From the NCBI GenBank assembly GCA_900635495.1, contig LR134136.1:2108001-2172000 (forward strand): a DNA stretch of 64,000 nt, written 5' to 3'. Below are positions 9,108-19,359 of the stretch, piece by piece. The stretch comes from Atlantibacter hermannii. Its GTDB lineage: Bacteria > Pseudomonadota > Gammaproteobacteria > Enterobacterales > Enterobacteriaceae. The number at the start of each line of letters is the position of its first letter. Position 1 is the stretch's first letter. Position numbers and translations under genes: made by a program. Under the pieces are notes generated by a model that was given only the letters and a program-made list of their open reading frames with translations, made no database searches and had not been told where the DNA came from.

Positions 9108-10223
9108 TTATTTATTGAGGGGTTCCGATTTTTGTTCCATCGCGTCAAGAGCCTCACCGGCAGAGGCCTGCGGCGCAGGCGCTTCCTGTACCCAAACTGA
9201 AAACAAACGCCAGGAGACCGCCAGTAAAACCGGGCCGATAAACAGACCAATCATGCCGAAAGCGATAAGCCCGCCGATTACGCCGGACAGGATTAATATC
9301 ATCGGCAGATCCGCGCCCATGCGGATCAGCATCGGGCGAATGACGTTATCCATTAAGCCCACCACGCAGCTCCAGACCAGCAACACCGTGCCCCAGGTGG
9401 TATCCCCTGACCAGTACAGCCAAATGATTGAGGGGATCAGCACCACCAGCGGGCCCAACTGCACCAGGCAACTGAGCATCATCACAACGGTAAGAACCGT
9501 CGCGTAGGGCACGCCGGTAACGGCGAGGCCAATACCGCCGAGCACCGCCTGTACCAGCGCGGTCACCACCACACCCAGCGCCACGGCGCGAATTGCCTGG
9601 CCTGCCAGCAGCACCGCCGCATCGCCGCGTTTGGCCGCCAGTCGAATCGCGAAGTGACGAATGCCGTACGCGACCTGCTCGCCACGCCAGTAGAGCAGGG
9701 CGCTAAACAGCAGCATTAATGCGCAGTGCATCACCAGACGGCCAACATGCGCGGCCTGGCCGATAAACCAGGTGGTGGTGGTGCCGATATAAGGGCGTAC
9801 TTTCGCCATAATGGCGCTGCCGCCGCTTTCGAGCAGGTTGTGCCAGCCGGAATAGAGTTTTGCGCCAACCAGCGGAATGCTGTTTAGCCAGTTAAGCTCC
9901 GGCATGCCGGTCTGGCCTTTTGAAATCCAGTTAATCAGCGGCCCGCTGTTATCCACCAGGCTATTCACCAGCAGCGCGATAGGAATAATAAATAACAGGA
10001 TTAGCAGCAGCGTCATCACCAGCACCGCCAGTGAACGCCGGCCCCACAAAAGACGCTGGAGACGGATCAGCACCGGCCAGGTGGCGATAACCACCGTTCC
10101 GGCCCAGGCGAAGCCGAGGATAAACGGTTGAACAATCCACAGGCAGGCGACGATCATAACCGACAGAAACAGCACGGACAGCAGCGTTTGCGGCACATCC
10201 ATGGGTTGACGAGAATTAATCAT
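9108..10223 (-). CDS. ydiK: AI-2E family inner-membrane transporter YdiK
   Basis: A polytopic membrane protein of 371 aa in the AI-2E/UPF0118 family (TqsA relatives); its substrate is unknown. The start at 10223 (MINSRQPMDVPQTLL) aligns with E. coli YdiK (370 aa); the ATG at 10271 is in frame but upstream of the family start. About seven or eight hydrophobic segments can be seen, including the conserved C-terminal block PMLIRMGADLPMILILSGVIGG. It is transcribed towards rprA. Confidence 0.9.
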   Translation of the reverse strand: MINSRQPMDVPQTLLSVLFLSVMIVACLWIVQPFILGFAWAGTVVIATWPVLIRLQRLLWGRRSLAVLVMTLLLILLFIIPIALLVNSLVDNSGPLINWISKGQTGMPELNWLNSIPLVGAKLYSGWHNLLESGGSAIMAKVRPYIGTTTTWFIGQAAHVGRLVMHCALMLLFSALLYWRGEQVAYGIRHFAIRLAAKRGDAAVLLAGQAIRAVALGVVVTALVQAVLGGIGLAVTGVPYATVLTVVMMLSCLVQLGPLVVLIPSIIWLYWSGDTTWGTVLLVWSCVVGLMDNVIRPMLIRMGADLPMILILSGVIGGLIAFGMIGLFIGPVLLAVSWRLFSVWVQEAPAPQASAGEALDAMEQKSEPLNK

Positions 10224-10471
10224 AATGACCTTCATGAAGTGAAGCGCCAAAAGCGCGGCGCGAAAATGCACAGGTTGAATGCCGCTAAATGATGAGTGAT
10301 TTCAGCCGGTTTTACGAGCCCGAAACGACCGCTAAATACCCTGGGAGACTCTGAAAAAGTGTGATACAAACGTGAGGTCATCGCGCAAACGATAACTTTA
10401 AAGCATGACGGCGAGGCCTGATTGCGCAGGCTCGATATTCACAACTTCACGATCTGGCAGGTTTAAGGCTA

Positions 10472-13400
10472 ATGATCCCACAAATTTCTCAGGCGCCAGG
10501 GCTCGTTCAACTGGTCGTCAATTTTTTGCAGGCACTGGAGCAACAAGGGTTTACCGGCGATACCGCCACAAGTTATGCCGACCGGCTGACCATGGCGACC
10601 GATAACAGTATTTACCAGTTATTACCCGACGCGGTGATTTTCCCGCGATCGACGGCGGACGTGGCGCTCATCGCCCGGTTAGCGGATGAAGCGCGCTTCT
10701 CCTCGCTGGTGTTTACGCCGCGCGGCGGCGGCACCGGCACCAATGGCCAGGCGCTGAACAGCGGCATCATCGTCGATATGTCGCGTTATATGAACCGCAT
10801 TATAGAAATCAATCCGGAAGAAGGCTGGGTGCGCGTCGAAGCCGGTGTGATCAAAGACCAGCTTAATCAATACCTCAAACCCTATGGCTATTTTTTCGCG
10901 CCCGAGCTCTCCACCAGCAACCGCGCCACGCTGGGGGGGATGATCAATACCGACGCATCAGGGCAGGGCTCGCTGGTATACGGCAAAACGTCGGACCATG
11001 TACTTGGCGTGCGCGCCGTCCTGCTTGGCGGCGATATTCTCGATACCCATGAAATGGCGACGCCGCTGGCGGAAGAAATGGGCCGCGAGCCGGGTCCGAT
11101 TGGGCGGATTTACCGCACCGTGGTGGAGCGCTGCCGCGAGCAGCGCCCGCTGATCCTGGAAAAATTCCCCAAACTCAACCGCTTCTTAACCGGCTACGAT
11201 CTCAAAAACGTTTTCAGTGATGATTTAAGCCGCTTTAACCTGACGCGTATCCTCACCGGTTCCGAAGGGACGCTGGCGTTTATCACCGAGGCGCGGCTGG
11301 ATATCACGCCGCTGCCGAAAGTGCGTCAGCTGGTGAACGTAAAATACGATTCCTTCGATTCGGCATTGCGTAACGCGCCGTTTATGGTGGATGCGAAAGC
11401 GCTGTCAGTAGAAACCGTTGACTCCAAAGTCCTTAACCTGGCGCGGGAAGATATCGTCTGGCATTCGGTGAAAGAACTGATTACCGATGTGCCGGATAAA
11501 GATCTGCTCGGCCTGAACATTGTTGAATTCGCTGGCGACGACGAAGCGCTGATCGACAGCCAGGTGATGTCGCTGTGCGCGCGGCTCGATGAACTGATGG
11601 CGCGTGGCGAAGGCGGGGTGATTGGCTGGCAGGTATGCGCCGATCTCGCGGGCGTCGAACGTATTTATGCAATGCGTAAAAAAGCCGTTGGGTTGTTGGG
11701 CAATGCCAAAGGGGCAGCCAAACCGATTCCGTTTGCGGAAGACACCTGCGTGCCGCCAGAGCATCTGGCGGATTACATCGTGGAGTTTCGCGCCTTACTG
11801 GACAGCCACGGCCTGAGCTACGGCATGTTTGGCCACGTGGATGCGGGCGTACTGCACGTCCGTCCCGCGCTGGATATGTGCGATCCCCATCAGGAAGTGC
11901 TGATGAAACGCATCTCCGATGAAGTGGTGGCGCTGACGGCGAAATACGGCGGCTTACTCTGGGGTGAACACGGGAAAGGTTTCCGCGCGAATACAGCCCG
12001 GCGTTTTTTGGCGATGCGCTCTACCACGAGCTGCGGGTGATCAAAGCGGTGTTCGATCCGCAGAACCGGTTAAACCCCGGGAAAATTTGCCCCCCGGCCG
12101 GGCTTGATGCGCCGATGAAACAGGTGAACGATGCCAAACGCGGCACCTGGGACCGGCAAATCCCTATCGCGGTGCGTAGCGCCTGGCGTGGGGCGATGGA
12201 GTGTAACGGCAACGGTTTATGCTTCAACTTTGATGTCAGAAGCCCGATGTGCCCGTCGATGAAAATCACCAGTAACCGCATCCATTCCCCGAAAGGCCGC
12301 GCCACGCTGGTACGCGAATGGTTGCGCTTGCTGGAAGATCGCGGCGTGGATCCCATCAAACTGGAAAAAAGCCTGCCGGAAAAACGCGCCAGTTTGCGTA
12401 CCCTGATTGAGCGCACCCGTAATTCCTGGCACGCCCAGCGCGGGGAGTATGATTTCTCTCATGAAGTAAAAGAGGCGATGTCCGGCTGCCTGGCGTGTAA
12501 AGCCTGTTCTACCCAGTGCCCGATTAAAATAGATGTGCCGGAGTTTCGTTCGCGCTTTTTACAGCTTTACCACACCCGCTATTTGCGACCGGTGCGCGAT
12601 CACGTCGTGGCAACCGTTGAGAATTACGCGCCGCTAATGGCGCGTGCGCCAAAAGTCTTTAACTTCTTTATGAGTCAGCCGTGGGTGAAAGAGCTGTCGG
12701 CAAAACATATCGGTATGGTCGATATACCGCTCCTGTCTACGCCTACGCTGCAACAACAACTGGTGGGGCATCGCAGCGCCAATATGACGCTGGAAGAGCT
12801 GGAAGCGCTCAGCATTGCCGAACGCGAGCGTACGGTGCTGGTGGTGCAGGATCCGTTCACCAGCTACTACGACGCGCAGGTGGTGGCGGATTTTGTTCGC
12901 CTGATTGAGAAGCTGGGCTTTACGCCGGTGGTACTGCCGTTCTCGCCGAACGGCAAAGCGCAGCACATTAAAGGCTTCCTTGACCGCTTTGCCCGGACGG
13001 CGCGTAAAACATCTGACTTTCTCAATCGTGTGGCGCAACTGGGCATGCCGATGGTGGGCGTCGATCCGGCGCTGGTGTTGTGCTATCGCGATGAGTACCG
13101 TCAGGCGATTGGCGACGCGCGCGGCGATTTTACCGTAATGCTGGTGCATGAATGGCTGCTGCAGATATTTGAAAACCGGGTGGCCGCGCCGGTCGTCGGC
13201 GAATCCTGGTATTTGTTTGGTCATTGTACCGAAGTGACCGCGCTGCCGGGCGCCACGGGGCAATGGGCTGCGCTGTTCGCCCATCTGGGTGCGAAGCTGG
13301 AAAACGTGAATGTTGGCTGCTGCGGCATGGCCGGCACGTACGGGCATGAAATTAATAACCACGCCAACTCGCTGGGGATTTATGAGCTGTCGTGGCATCA

Positions 13401-13527
13401 GGCGATGCAACGCCTGCCGCGCAATCGCTGCCTGGCGACCGGTTACTCATGCCGCAGCCAGGTGAAGCGAATCGAAGGCAACGGTGTGCGTCACCCTCTA
13501 CAGGCAATGCTGGAGATACTGGGATGA
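10472..13527 (+). pseudogene. ydiJ: D-2-hydroxyglutarate dehydrogenase YdiJ, FAD/4Fe-4S (single frameshift)
   Basis: A large fused flavo-iron-sulfur oxidoreductase. The N-terminal half is an FAD_binding_4 domain (PRGGGTGTNGQALNSG near residue 85, then the C-terminal GHVDAGVLHVRP). The C-terminal half carries CLACKACSTQCPIKIDVP and CCF-type cysteines (GHCTEVTALPG, VGCCGMAGTYGHE). The E. coli protein oxidises D-2-hydroxyglutarate. The frame from 10472 ends at 12040 with a scrambled tail, and the rest runs to 13527. Adding one G near 11989 (GCGCGAATAC to GCGCGGAATAC) restores 1018 aa, exactly the E. coli length. Confidence 0.92.
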
Positions 13528-13934
13528 TCTGGAAACGCAGTGCGACGCTGGACGCGCTCAACACCATGGGGCATGACAACATGGTTGGGCTGCTGGATAT
13601 TACCTTCAGCCACATCGGCAATGAGACGCTGGAAGCCACCATGCCGGTGGACAGCCGTACCCGCCAACCTTTTGGATTACTGCACGGCGGCGCATCGGTA
13701 GTGCTGGCGGAAACGCTGGGTTCGGTGGCCGGGTATCTGTGTACCGAAGGTGAGCAGAAAGTGGTGGGACTGGAAGTGAACGCCAACCATTTGCGTTCCG
13801 CTCGCGCAGGCATTGTACGCGGCGTCTGCCGCGCCGTGCATGTGGGGCGTCGCCACCAGGTATGGCAAATCGATATTTATGATGAACAGAATAAGCTCTG
13901 CTGTACGTCCCGTCTGACCACGTCCGTGGTGTAA
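13524..13934 (+). CDS. menI: 1,4-dihydroxy-2-naphthoyl-CoA hydrolase
   Basis: A hotdog-fold thioesterase of 136 aa that hydrolyses DHNA-CoA in menaquinone synthesis, equal in length to E. coli MenI (YdiI). The ATG overlaps the ydiJ stop in an ATGA, implying translational coupling. The catalytic segment FGLLHGGASVVLAETLGS contains the conserved glutamate of this family. A GC-rich inverted repeat (ACCGGGCC/GGCCCGGT, 13942-13965) follows the stop but lacks a T tract. Confidence 0.95.
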   Translation: MIWKRSATLDALNTMGHDNMVGLLDITFSHIGNETLEATMPVDSRTRQPFGLLHGGASVVLAETLGSVAGYLCTEGEQKVVGLEVNANHLRSARAGIVRGVCRAVHVGRRHQVWQIDIYDEQNKLCCTSRLTTSVV

Positions 13935-14059
13935 AATCGCTACCGGGCCTGATAACGGGCCCGGTAAAAGCGAAATATGTTACCGCTCCGCTCGCCTCTG
14001 TCCCGCGCCGTACCTATACTTCAATCGCAGTATGTACTGCTTTTCATTCGGAGCCGTCC

Positions 14060-14158
14060 ATGAAATCCTTCGATTTAGCCCTGATCAAAGAGCCACCGAA
14101 AGATCCGGATAGATGGTTTGAACTGGAAGGGAGAAGAACCAGGGAAAACAGAAAATAG
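14060..14158 (+). CDS. Putative 32-residue protein
   Basis: A short ORF reading MKSFDLALIKEPPKDPDR and ending TRENRK, preceded by TTCGGAG 6 nt from its ATG. It lies 34 bp upstream of the acidic ORF at 14193 in the same direction, so the two may be co-transcribed. I do not recognise it. The C-terminal third is rich in Arg/Glu. Existence as a gene rests only on the ribosome-binding site and context. Confidence 0.4.
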   Translation: MKSFDLALIKEPPKDPDRWFELEGRRTRENRK

Positions 14159-14192
14159 CGGTCCGTAATACTTATTCGTCCCCGGAGGTAAT

Positions 14193-14393
14193 ATGTCTCA
14201 ACGACCTGATGATGATCCGAGCCCACTGGACAGACCGATTACCGATGACCCTGAACGTTTACCGCCTGATGAGATCGATCCGTTAGACCCAGCGATCCCG
14301 GATATTGACGATCCCGACCGCCTTCCGGCTGAGGATATCGACCCGGATTTGCCCGATATCGACGATCCCGACCAACCCGTCAGGCCTTTATAA
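14193..14393 (+). CDS. Extremely acidic Asp/Pro-rich 66-residue protein, unknown function
   Basis: This ORF has a near-perfect ribosome-binding site (CCCGGAGGTAAT before ATG). Its 66 residues contain about 20 Asp, 3 Glu, 17 Pro and 5 Arg, with no Lys, Cys or aromatic residue, giving a net charge near -18. The motif PDIDDPD occurs twice, and the DNA repeat GATATYGACGATCCCGACC recurs at 14301 and 14355. Such composition suggests an intrinsically disordered protein. It could mimic DNA or bind cations or a basic partner, but no family is recognised and those ideas are speculation. Confidence 0.6.
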   Translation: MSQRPDDDPSPLDRPITDDPERLPPDEIDPLDPAIPDIDDPDRLPAEDIDPDLPDIDDPDQPVRPL

Positions 14394-14437
14394 TTTCGTG
14401 TTGAATAGTGGCGGCAGAATGATGCTTGCCAGAGAGG

Positions 14438-14459
14438 CCGGGTAGCGAGCGCTACCCGG
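14438..14459. terminator. Convergent hairpin between the acidic ORF and the 14467-14670 gene
   Basis: Ten-base-pair perfect arms CCGGGTAGCG/CGCTACCCGG are separated by 2 nt. It lies between two convergent ORFs, so it may serve both, but neither side has a clean T tract. Confidence 0.5.
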
Positions 14460-14466
14460 TTGCTGT

Positions 14467-14670
14467 TTACGCTTTTACCGATTGGTCTTTAAATTCGCTG
14501 AGGTAAAAGTTGTAACGGTTCTGGAACCATTTCTTACTGGTGGCATTCATATTGCCGGTAATATTATCCAGATTGACATCTCTACCGCGTAACTGCATAC
14601 GGGCGAAGCTAAACGCAATAAAATCAAAATTTTGTACAGACATAACATTACTTTCACCGGCAAACTGCAT
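14467..14670 (-). CDS. Hypothetical protein, 67 aa
   Basis: The ORF starts at 14670 with GAAGAGGTAAGAA before the ATG, a good ribosome-binding site; an alternative start is the ATG at 14643 (MSVQNFDF). The product is soluble-looking, with an aromatic-rich middle (KKWFQNRYNFYLSEF) and no signal or membrane segment. I do not recognise the family. It is convergent with the acidic ORF and separated from the csp gene by 719 bp. Confidence 0.55.
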   Translation of the reverse strand: MQFAGESNVMSVQNFDFIAFSFARMQLRGRDVNLDNITGNMNATSKKWFQNRYNFYLSEFKDQSVKA

Positions 14671-15389
14671 TTCTTACCTCTTCATTACGACGCTTTAATG
14701 GTTAATGACCAGAACGGATTTAAGTATTAACCAAAACTCCCGAATTGCCAGGAAATATTTTCATTTTAATATCATATAGATATAATTAAAGTTACCATAA
14801 CGAAACGCCGAACGTAACGGCTGGATCCTGCTTTGAAAACATTAGCTGTATTTCACCATCCGGAGGCGATAATTTGATAAAGCGCACACTCAGTGGCCGT
14901 ATTAAGGAAGAGAGACGCGATAACCACAGCCCTACAATAAAATATGAGCGATGCTTACCTGTTTTACCACTGGGCTGAAAAATTAGCGTTAGCGCAAAGC
15001 GGGGCATCGTTTTTCTGGAAATGAACCGGATTTCTCTTTCTGTCGCATTTAAGCGATTGACTCATGAGTCCCAATTCAGAGGGTTACTTCACCTCAATGC
15101 TGCGCCCGCAAAAGCGGAACCTGCGGGAACTCAGCCGTACGCTAGTTGTGTGCCTGAAGCGTAAGAACGGATAAATAATCCAAATAAGAGTTGCTATAAA
15201 CCAGCTAGTATGTGACTAATGGGTTATCGGTTTGGTACACAGACCCAATAAAGCGGTTTAGTAAAGCAGTCCTCATCTCAAGCGTTATCCATTGATAATC
15301 CTTCAATTGAGCCTTCTTATCGTTATTAATTAAACTCTGTGGCGGAACCATTCACGCCGTAAGGCAATCTGCACATTGAGGTTTTATCT
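14671..15389. other. Long intergenic region upstream of the csp gene
   Basis: About 720 bp with AT-rich ends. A 71-codon minus-strand ORF (14792-15007, MPRFALTLIF start) exists but has no clear ribosome-binding site and no family I know. The 3' part (from about 15200) probably holds a csp promoter and a long untranslated leader, as cold-shock genes usually have. I could not locate a definite cold box. Confidence 0.4.
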
Positions 15390-15602
15390 ATGTCTAACAA
15401 AATCACCGGTTCCGTTAAATGGTTCAACGAGTCTAAAGGCTTCGGTTTCATTACTCCGGATAACGGCAGCAAAGATGTTTTTGTTCATTTCTCGGCTATC
15501 CAGAGCGGCGGTTTCAAAACCCTGAGCGAAGGCCAGAAAGTCGAATTCACGGTTGAAGACGGACAGAAAGGCCCGTCAGCCGGCAACGTCTTCGCGATTT
15601 AA
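15390..15602 (+). CDS. Cold-shock family protein (CspC/CspE-like)
   Basis: A 70 aa single cold-shock domain. The RNP1 motif KGFGFITP and RNP2 motif VFVHFSAIQ are intact, and the N-terminal GSVKWFNESKGFGF matches CspC/CspE more than CspA/CspB. The product binds single-stranded nucleic acid, acting as an RNA chaperone or antiterminator. The ribosome-binding site is ATTGAGG. No csp gene is found here in E. coli K-12; a gnsA-type gene nearby recalls the csp-gns clusters of E. coli, so this looks like a relocated cold-shock cluster. Confidence 0.9.
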   Translation: MSNKITGSVKWFNESKGFGFITPDNGSKDVFVHFSAIQSGGFKTLSEGQKVEFTVEDGQKGPSAGNVFAI

Positions 15603-15696
15603 TTTCGCACAGTCCGCCATCCGCTCTGCACGAGCAGAGCCATGGTTTATGGGCCGGAAATGTTCGAGCCCGTGATGGCGGCCAGGCTTAATAATA

Positions 15697-15720
15697 ACCT
15701 GCCACCATGGCAGGTTTTTT
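15697..15720 (+). terminator. csp terminator
   Basis: ACCTGCCA/TGGCAGGT hairpin followed by TTTTTT about 95 bp after the csp stop. Confidence 0.8.
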
Positions 15721-15748
15721 ATTGCCATTAAACAATATGGGGTAACGC

Positions 15749-16010
15749 ATGAGTACTCCTGAATTTTTTTTTCCCCATCCCGATGATTGTTAAACATATC
15801 CTGCCATCTGGCGCGGTGGAAAACTTTACTATCCTGGTTTCCGATACCATTGATGCTGCTGGTACCCGATACGCAAAATACGCGAACGGGGCAAAGGTGC
15901 GGTTGTCTGCGTTACGTTTTATTCAGCTTGAGCTCGCTCAGGCGGATCTCTCCCGTCTTGAACCCACGCCTCTTCCCGAAGAGGTGGCCAGGCGCGATAG
16001 GCTGCATTAG
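15749..16010 (+). pseudogene. Unknown small protein broken at a T9 tract
   Basis: An ATG at 15749 with a good upstream GGGGTAAC reads MSTPEFFFPHPDDC and stops. If the nine-T run at 15764-15772 had eight T residues, the frame would pass into the long ORF that appears to start at 15783 (MIVKHILPSGAVENFT). That would give an 86 aa protein ending EEVARRDRLH. The ATG at 15783 itself has no ribosome-binding site, which supports the longer gene. The family is not recognised. The tract could be a sequencing error, a phase-variable run or a slippage site. Confidence 0.5.
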
Positions 16011-16029
16011 CAATTTGAGATAACCTGAT

Positions 16030-16063
16030 GACCGGCTTGTTTACGCAAGCCGGTCTTTTTTTT
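16030..16063 (+). terminator. Terminator after the 15749-16010 gene
   Basis: ACCGGCTTG/CAAGCCGGT hairpin followed by CTTTTTTTT. Confidence 0.85.
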
Positions 16064-16176
16064 ATAGGCCGCGTGAGTAGTCTATAATTTAGAGAGAGTT
16101 AGGGTTGTAAGTTGTTGATTGGAACGTGCCCCCCGGGCAGGGAATGTTTGGGTGGGCCAAACCAGAAGAGGTCGAA

Positions 16177-16350
16177 ATGAACGTAGATGCGCTACAGCAA
16201 AAAGCTGAAGAAGAAATTGCCGCTCTGATAGCAAAAAAAATCGCAGAGCTGCGAAAAAAAACCGGTAAAGAGGTCGCTGAAATTGAGTTTGTTGCTCAGG
16301 AAGCGATGACCGGCCTTGAAGGTTACCAGGTCAAAATAAAGCTTATCTAA
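16177..16350 (+). CDS. GnsA/GnsB family protein
   Basis: The start at 16177 (MNVDALQQKAEEEI) gives 57 aa, the length of E. coli GnsA/GnsB, and follows AGAAGAGG. The frame extends upstream to 16126, but that extension is not family-like. Two basic/acidic helical stretches (EEEIAALIAKKIAELRKK and FVAQEAMTGLEGYQVKIK) match the family. GnsA/B overproduction alters membrane phospholipid unsaturation and suppresses secG defects; the mechanism is unclear. A TATAAT at 16083-16088 may be its -10 box. Confidence 0.85.
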   Translation: MNVDALQQKAEEEIAALIAKKIAELRKKTGKEVAEIEFVAQEAMTGLEGYQVKIKLI

Positions 16351-16731
16351 TCCTCTGTACGAAAAAGGTCGTTACGGCGACCTTTTTTATCCTCCTTACT
16401 CCGTAAACGCAGCAGGTGTGCAGGTTTACGCGGCGAACGACACAGGCGAAAAAGCAGCCGTTTAAAGGGTTGATTACATAAATAGGTATTACCTATACAT
16501 CTTTACGTAATGCCGCTTAGAGCCCGCTTTTCATTATTAATTATCTTAAATTTCAATAAATTACTCATTGTGTCTGCGCGTCTGCAAGAGTTTCCTGACG
16601 GTCTATTCTTAATAGAGGTGCCCAAAAAGGCAGCATTTTGCCAATACCCCTGTTATCAGAATGTTGTATTGAGAATTGTTATCACTAACATAGGGCTAAC
16701 GGCCTTTGGCTTTGAATCAATGAGGTGAACG
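16351..16731 (+). promoter_or_regulatory. suf operon control region with Fur-like site
   Basis: Beyond the gns terminator this gap has no gene; a 72-codon ORF at 16510 lies in it but is not protein-like. Just upstream of sufA, ATTGAGAATTGTTATCAC (16668-16685) resembles a Fur box. In E. coli the suf promoter is repressed by Fur and activated by apo-IscR and OxyR-IHF, whose sites would lie further upstream but are not identified here. Confidence 0.55.
16365..16388 (+). terminator. gns terminator
   Basis: AAGGTCG/CGACCTT hairpin followed by a T run, 15 bp after the stop. Confidence 0.8.
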
Positions 16732-17109
16732 ATGGATGTGCAGACTGATAACTTCGATCCGCGTGAATTCGCCTGGCAAGGGCTTACGCTAACGTCCGCC
16801 GCTGCGGAGCAGGTGAAGAATTTGACGGCCTCCCGGGAAGGCATGCTGGGTATGCGCCTCGGCGTGAAACAAACCGGCTGCGCGGGCTTCGGCTATGTGC
16901 TGGATACCGTTAAAGAGCCCCATAAAGACGATTTGGTTTTTGAAAAGGACGGGGCGCGGTTGTATGTGCCGCTGTCGGCCATGCCATTTATTGATGGCAC
17001 TGAAGTTGATTTTGTTCGTGAAGGGTTAAATCAACTGTTTAAATTTAATAACCCTAAAGCCCAGAACGAATGTGGCTGTGGCGAAAGCTTTGGGGTCCAG
17101 GCGGAATAA
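16732..17109 (+). CDS. sufA: Fe-S cluster carrier/scaffold protein SufA
   Basis: An A-type carrier of 125 aa that passes Fe-S clusters from SufBCD to apoproteins. The three ligand cysteines of the family are visible: Cys50 in KQTGCAGFGY and the C-terminal pair in ECGCGES. It starts 8 nt after GAGGTG and is the first gene of sufABCDSE. Confidence 0.97.
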   Translation: MDVQTDNFDPREFAWQGLTLTSAAAEQVKNLTASREGMLGMRLGVKQTGCAGFGYVLDTVKEPHKDDLVFEKDGARLYVPLSAMPFIDGTEVDFVREGLNQLFKFNNPKAQNECGCGESFGVQAE

Positions 17110-17111
17110 CT

Positions 17112-18595
<1,484 letters not shown>

Positions 18596-18612
18596 AGCCA
18601 TAAGGATACGAA

Positions 18613-19359
18613 ATGTTAAGTATTAAAGAATTAGAAGTTAGCGTTGAAGAGAAACAGATCCTGCGTGGTTTATCGCTTGAAGTCCGTCCTGGCGAAGTGC
18701 ACGCCATTATGGGACCGAACGGCTCCGGCAAAAGTACCTTATCCGCTACCCTCGCCGGACGGGAAGATTATGAAGTTACCGGTGGCGAAGTGCACTTTAA
18801 AGGAAAGGATTTGCTGGAACTCGACCCGGAAGCGCGCGCCGGCGAAGGGATCTTTATGGCATTTCAGTATCCGGTTGAGATCCCGGGCGTCAGTAATCAG
18901 TTTTTCCTGCAAACCGCGCTGAATGCGGTACGTAAATATCGTGGCCAGGAAGAGCTCGATCGCTTCGATTTTCAGGATTTGATGGAAGAAAAAATTAAGC
19001 TGCTGAAAATGCCGGAGGATCTGCTGACCCGCTCCGTTAATGTCGGTTTCTCTGGCGGTGAGAAAAAGCGCAACGACATTCTGCAAATGGCGGTGCTTGA
19101 GCCGGATTTATGCATCCTTGACGAATCGGATTCCGGGCTGGACATCGACGCGCTGAAAGTCGTCGCTGAGGGCGTAAACGCGCTGCGTGACGGCAATCGC
19201 GCGTTCATCATCGTCACGCACTACCAGCGCATCCTGGACTACATCAAGCCCGACTATGTGCATGTGCTTTACCAGGGCCGCATCGTCAAATCCGGCGATT
19301 TCACCCTTGTGAAACAACTGGAGGAGCAAGGCTATGGCTGGCTTACCGAACAGCGCTAA
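18613..19359 (+). CDS. sufC: Fe-S assembly ATPase SufC
   Basis: A 248 aa soluble ABC-type ATPase that powers SufBCD. Walker A is GPNGSGKSTL (near residue 35), the signature is FSGGEKKRND and Walker B is LCILDESDSGLD. The 3' end overlaps sufD by 26 bp, suggesting tight co-translation. Confidence 0.97.
   Translation: MLSIKELEVSVEEKQILRGLSLEVRPGEVHAIMGPNGSGKSTLSATLAGREDYEVTGGEVHFKGKDLLELDPEARAGEGIFMAFQYPVEIPGVSNQFFLQTALNAVRKYRGQEELDRFDFQDLMEEKIKLLKMPEDLLTRSVNVGFSGGEKKRNDILQMAVLEPDLCILDESDSGLDIDALKVVAEGVNALRDGNRAFIIVTHYQRILDYIKPDYVHVLYQGRIVKSGDFTLVKQLEEQGYGWLTEQR

Noticed and set aside
14792..15007. A 71-codon minus-strand ORF
   Set aside because: It lies in a gene-poor gap but has no good ribosome-binding site and no known family. 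Kept only as a note in the intergenic entry.
16510..16728. A 72-codon ORF ahead of sufA
   Set aside because: It covers the suf promoter and Fur-like site, and its composition is not protein-like.
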